From JANNMJ01 sp031425525 (lineage in GTDB: Bacteria > Bacteroidota > Bacteroidia > Cytophagales > Hymenobacteraceae), in NCBI GenBank assembly GCA_031425525.1, contig JANPJM010000044.1, positions 1-64,000 of the forward strand: a DNA stretch of 64,000 nucleotides, written 5' to 3'. Position 1 is the stretch's first letter. Every line of letters begins with the position of its first letter. Both the position numbers and the translations under genes were made by a program. This document shows, one piece after another, positions 61,513 to 64,000 of this stretch. The notes beneath the pieces were generated by a model that saw nothing but the letters and a program-made list of their open reading frames with translations, ran no database searches and was not told where the DNA came from.

Positions 61513-61548
61513 AACCGCCCGCCCGGAACTGCTTCCGGGCGGGCGGTT
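61513..61548. terminator. Strong GC-rich hairpin between the SBBP gene and VapB
   Basis: A perfect 16-bp inverted repeat (AACCGCCCGCCCGGAA and its complement) with a four-base loop, 22 bases downstream of the SBBP gene stop on the minus strand, followed by TTTGG. Likely terminator for that gene, also insulating vapB. Confidence 0.7.
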
Positions 61549-61569
61549 GCGCATCGGCTCAACTACCCC

Positions 61570-63252
61570 TTACTCCACCACCAACCGGCGGGTGGCAGCG
61601 CCGGCCCGCAGCACATAGAGGCCGGCGGGCAGGGCGCGCACGTCGAGGGTGGCGGCACCGGTAGGGCTGATGGCAGCGGTACCCACCACCCGGCCGACGG
61701 CATCGAGCAGGGTGGCCGTGGTGCCTACCGCCCCCATGACCTGCACGGTGGTGCGGGCGGGGTTGGGCGCGAGGGTAAAAGCGGGCTGGGTGGGGTCTTC
61801 GGGGAGGCCGGTGACGGTGCTGAGGCGGGCGAGAAAGAAGGCGTAGTCGAATGGGCCGGGGTTTGGGGTCGGGTTGGTGAGCGTGGTGGCGCCGAAGGTG
61901 AGGGTCGGGCTGGTAAAGTAGCCGGTGACCACCACGCTGCCGCTGCCATCCACCGCCACGTCGATGCTATAGTCAGAATCACTGCTCCCCGCGCCGGTGG
62001 CCCACTGCCAAATACCCGTCGGCGTGAGCTTCGCGACGAAGAGATCTTCATTCCCCGCATTCGTGAGCGTGGTGGCGCCGAAGGTGAGGGTCGAGCTGGA
62101 AAAGTAGCCGGTGACCACCACGCTGCCGCTGCCATCCACCGCCACGCCTCTACTCCAGTCATAACTACTGGTGCTCGACGGGCTGGTGCCCCCCGCGCCG
62201 GTGGCCCACTGCCAGGCACCCGTCGGCGTGAGCTTCGCTACGAAGAGGTTAGAAAACCCCGCATTCGCGAGCGTGGTGGCGCCGAAGCTGAGGGTTGAGC
62301 TGTAGAAAGGCCCAGTGACCACCACGCTGCCGCTGCCATCCACCGCCACGCCGTAGCTAAAGTCATCATAAATGCCCCCCGCGCCGGTGGCCCACTGCCA
62401 AGTGCCCGTTGGCGTGAGCTTCGCTACGAAGAGGTCGGAATACCCCGCACTAGCATTGGTGAGCGTGGTGGCGCCGAAGGTAATGGTCGAGCTGAAAAAG
62501 AAGCCGGTGACCACCACGCTGCCGCTGCCATCCACCGCCACGCCGGTGCTCCAGTCAGTACGGCTGCCCCCCGCGCTGGTGGCCCACTGCCAGGCGCCAG
62601 TGGGGGTGAGCTTTGCTACAAAGAGGTCAAAACTCCCCGCATTCGTGAGCGTGGTGACGCCGAAGGTGATAGTTGGGCTATCAAAGTAGCCGGTAACCAC
62701 CACGTTGCCGCTGCCATCCACCGCCACACCGCTTCCGGAGTCCCAACCGCTGCCCCCCGCGCCGGTGGCCCACTGCCAAGCGCCCGTCGGCGTGAGCTTC
62801 GCTACGAAGAGATCATATTCCCCCGCATTCGCATTCGTGAGCGTGGTGGTGCCGAAGGTGATGGTCGGGCTGCGGAAGTAGCCGGTGACCACCACGTTGC
62901 CGCTGCCATCCACCGCCACGCCGGTGCTAGTGTCATAACTACTGCCCCCCGCGCCGGTGGCCCACTGCCAGACGCCCGCTGGGGAGCGCTTTGCGACGAA
63001 GAGGTCATAGCCCGCACTGGTGAGCGTAATGGCGCCAAAGGTGGCCGTGTTGTAGAAGGAGCCCGTGACATAGGTGTTGCCCGCCGCATCCACGGCGGTA
63101 CTCCAGCCCTGTCCTGCGCCAGGGCCAACGGCATCCTGCCAAGTAGGCGCTTGGGCGCAGAGGGGCTGCGCGGCGCTCAGGAGCAGTAGCAAACCCACCA
63201 GCAGCGCCAGCCAGGGCCGCGCGCCACTCAAAAAAGAGAACTTGAACATCAT
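61570..63252 (-). CDS. SBBP-repeat T9SS surface protein
   Basis: ATG 63252 gives 560 residues with a signal peptide (LALLVGLLLLLSAAQPLCAQ). Seven SBBP propeller repeats follow, most with nearly the same wording: GVAVDGSGNVVVTGYF, TFGATTLTNAG, DLFVAKLTPTGAWQWATGAG, about 63 residues (190 bases) each. The last 75 residues are a T9SS sorting domain (LAPNPARTTVQVMG, TLLDAVGRVVG, GLYVLRAG, RRLVVE). Compared with 2820 it lacks IPT and cohesin/dockerin modules. Exported to the cell surface; likely adhesive or matrix protein. The high DNA identity among repeats makes copy-number change likely. Confidence 0.9.
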   Translation of the reverse strand: MMFKFSFLSGARPWLALLVGLLLLLSAAQPLCAQAPTWQDAVGPGAGQGWSTAVDAAGNTYVTGSFYNTATFGAITLTSAGYDLFVAKRSPAGVWQWATGAGGSSYDTSTGVAVDGSGNVVVTGYFRSPTITFGTTTLTNANAGEYDLFVAKLTPTGAWQWATGAGGSGWDSGSGVAVDGSGNVVVTGYFDSPTITFGVTTLTNAGSFDLFVAKLTPTGAWQWATSAGGSRTDWSTGVAVDGSGSVVVTGFFFSSTITFGATTLTNASAGYSDLFVAKLTPTGTWQWATGAGGIYDDFSYGVAVDGSGSVVVTGPFYSSTLSFGATTLANAGFSNLFVAKLTPTGAWQWATGAGGTSPSSTSSYDWSRGVAVDGSGSVVVTGYFSSSTLTFGATTLTNAGNEDLFVAKLTPTGIWQWATGAGSSDSDYSIDVAVDGSGSVVVTGYFTSPTLTFGATTLTNPTPNPGPFDYAFFLARLSTVTGLPEDPTQPAFTLAPNPARTTVQVMGAVGTTATLLDAVGRVVGTAAISPTGAATLDVRALPAGLYVLRAGAATRRLVVE

Positions 63253-63356
63253 CCTGAGAGAAAACCTGAACTTGAAAACGGAAAAAACAGCGTGAATCAG
63301 CAGATGGCCCAGCGGCAAGCGATTGACCGGAAACAACGCCGCATTTACCCCCATTT

Positions 63357-63572
63357 GTCATTGCGAGGAGGCTTTGCGGTTGCGAGCCGCCACGTTCCTC
63401 GCGGTAAACTCCGCGCGGCAAAGCAATCCTCGTTTGAAATTTGTCATTGCGAGGAGGCTTTGCGACGAAGCAATCCTCGTTTGCTCGGTGCGTATTGCTA
63501 GTCGACGCTCAACCGCAGTACCGAGCAAACGAAGATTGCCACGTCGTCGCAAAGCCTCCTTCTCGCAATGAC
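63357..63572. repeat. CATTGCGAGG-type elements, one degenerate and one large inverted pair
   Basis: GTCATTGCGAGGAGGCTTTG opens copies at about 63357 and 63443; the second continues to CTCGTTTGCTCGGT and is answered by an inverted arm (ACCGAGCAAACGAAGATTGC ... AGCCTCCTTCTCGCAATGAC) at 63520-63572. This makes a 130-base imperfect palindrome with arms of about 50. The 391-base gap 63253-63644 holds no gene. Confidence 0.8.
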
Positions 63573-63644
63573 AAATCGTTGGCTGAGAGGTCAGTGGGTG
63601 ATAAATTATTGGGGCAATTGCTTTTGCCAGACTACTAGGCAGCC

Positions 63645-64000
63645 CTACCCCCCCGTCGTAATCATCACCACCGCCGAGGCCTCGCCCACTTCCATATCAT
63701 CTTCCACCGCCACCACGTGGTAGCCCACCTTCACGGGCTGCGCGAACGCCTCCGTATCCACGTAAGGCGAGCGCGTATCGCGGGCCAGGAACCTGGGCTT
63801 GGCATCTACCCTCATCACCTGGCGGTACACGTTCACGCCCTCGCCGGTGGGGTTGGTAAACTTGATCACCGGCCCCTGCGGCGAGGCCGTCACCGTTGCC
63901 ACGGGCGTGTTGTCGCGCCGCGCGGCCTCGTCCGACGACCCCATCACTTGCAGGTCTTCGGCGGCGGCCTCGCCGCCGGGCGCCGCTTTGATGCGGCCCG
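63645..64000 (-). CDS. C-terminal part of hypothetical protein (5' partial)
   Basis: The frame is open to the window edge. The visible end reads PVATVTASPQGPVIKFTNPT, GEGVNVYRQVMRVDAKPRFL, ARDTRSPYVDTEAF and YHVVAVEDDMEVGEASAVV. This has the look of a fibronectin-like C-terminal domain (strand, NVYR, ARDT-PYVD, Y..VAV-DD-E-G..S) found at the end of many uncharacterised Bacteroidota proteins. N-terminal domain not visible, so no function is proposed. Confidence 0.7.
   Translation of the reverse strand, partial: GRIKAAPGGEAAAEDLQVMGSSDEAARRDNTPVATVTASPQGPVIKFTNPTGEGVNVYRQVMRVDAKPRFLARDTRSPYVDTEAFAQPVKVGYHVVAVEDDMEVGEASAVVMITTGG

Noticed and set aside
61570..63252. Possible CRISPR-like regular repeats
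   Set aside because: Spacing is about 190 bases and the repeats translate to SBBP propeller blades in one continuous frame.
1..64000. tRNA, rRNA, riboswitch or replication-origin sequences
   Set aside because: No cloverleaf with TTC-type T-loop, no rRNA stretch, no riboswitch core and no DnaA-box cluster were recognised by eye; a dedicated scan would be needed to exclude small RNAs.

Overview
The window is GC-rich bacterial chromosome, most likely from a Bacteroidota member close to Hymenobacter (Cytophagales). Evidence: four genes or gene remnants end in type IX secretion (T9SS) C-terminal sorting domains (NPART/NPAD motif, then a GVYVVR-like strand and a basic end), SBBP-type beta-propeller and IPT/TIG surface proteins are common, a few promoter-like boxes fit the Bacteroidota TAnnTTTG -7 element, and there is a DUF5723/TSP3/OmpA protein plus Y_Y_Y sensor-kinase remains. 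No rRNA, tRNA, CRISPR array or complete prophage was recognised.

Layout. 1-10.4 kb: secreted T9SS adhesin-like proteins (one cut by the window edge, one of 1433 aa with cohesin-like and dockerin-like modules), a decayed IS3-type element, remnants of a PD-(D/E)XK nuclease gene, a sigma factor and a T9SS protein, then an NmrA-like reductase and a Crp/Fnr regulator. 10.5-16.9 kb: a complete RND efflux operon (TetR, TolC, adaptor, HAE1 pump) preceded by a perfect palindromic operator over a promoter-like site. 17-24.7 kb: a rearranged accessory region with a GH15/nuclease chimera, a frameshifted small gene, a 36-bp repeat present at both ends of a 5.5-kb segment (TraB/GumN protein, ECF sigma factor with overlapping membrane partner, CarboxypepD-barrel protein), and two tandem paralogous small genes of unknown family. 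24.7-28.6 kb: a heavily frameshifted ligand-binding histidine kinase facing an intact NarL-type response regulator. 28.8-50.6 kb: mostly housekeeping and envelope-sugar genes (mannose-1-phosphate guanylyltransferase, KdsD, RecQ, aminotransferase, HldA-type kinase with a coupled NADAR protein, RsmB-like methyltransferase, PQQ-type sugar dehydrogenase, MtaB, class IV aminotransferase, DprA, MerR, AlaS), interrupted by one broken SBBP gene. 50.7-52.6 kb: a small accessory islet with an AT-rich orphan gene, an antitoxin remnant, a RelE-type toxin-antitoxin pair and a DUF4268 protein. 52.7-57.7 kb: SGNH-SGNH-MBOAT, which looks like a surface polysaccharide O-acetylation locus. 58-64 kb: an OmpA-family protein, a VapBC pair with a broken toxin, another SBBP/T9SS protein and a partial gene.

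Two themes stand out. First, intergenic gaps are filled with many unrelated-in-sequence but similarly built palindromic elements: two self-complementary arms that are also complementary to each other. One such element sits in frame inside the MBOAT gene. Second, three remnants of one nuclease-centred module lie within 17 kb, next to a pair of tandem paralogous small proteins I could not assign to a family; this is the best candidate for something undescribed. Lesions (frameshifts, stops) are concentrated in secreted, sensor, toxin and mobile genes while housekeeping genes are intact, so I infer genuine gene decay rather than poor sequence, but this was not testable here.
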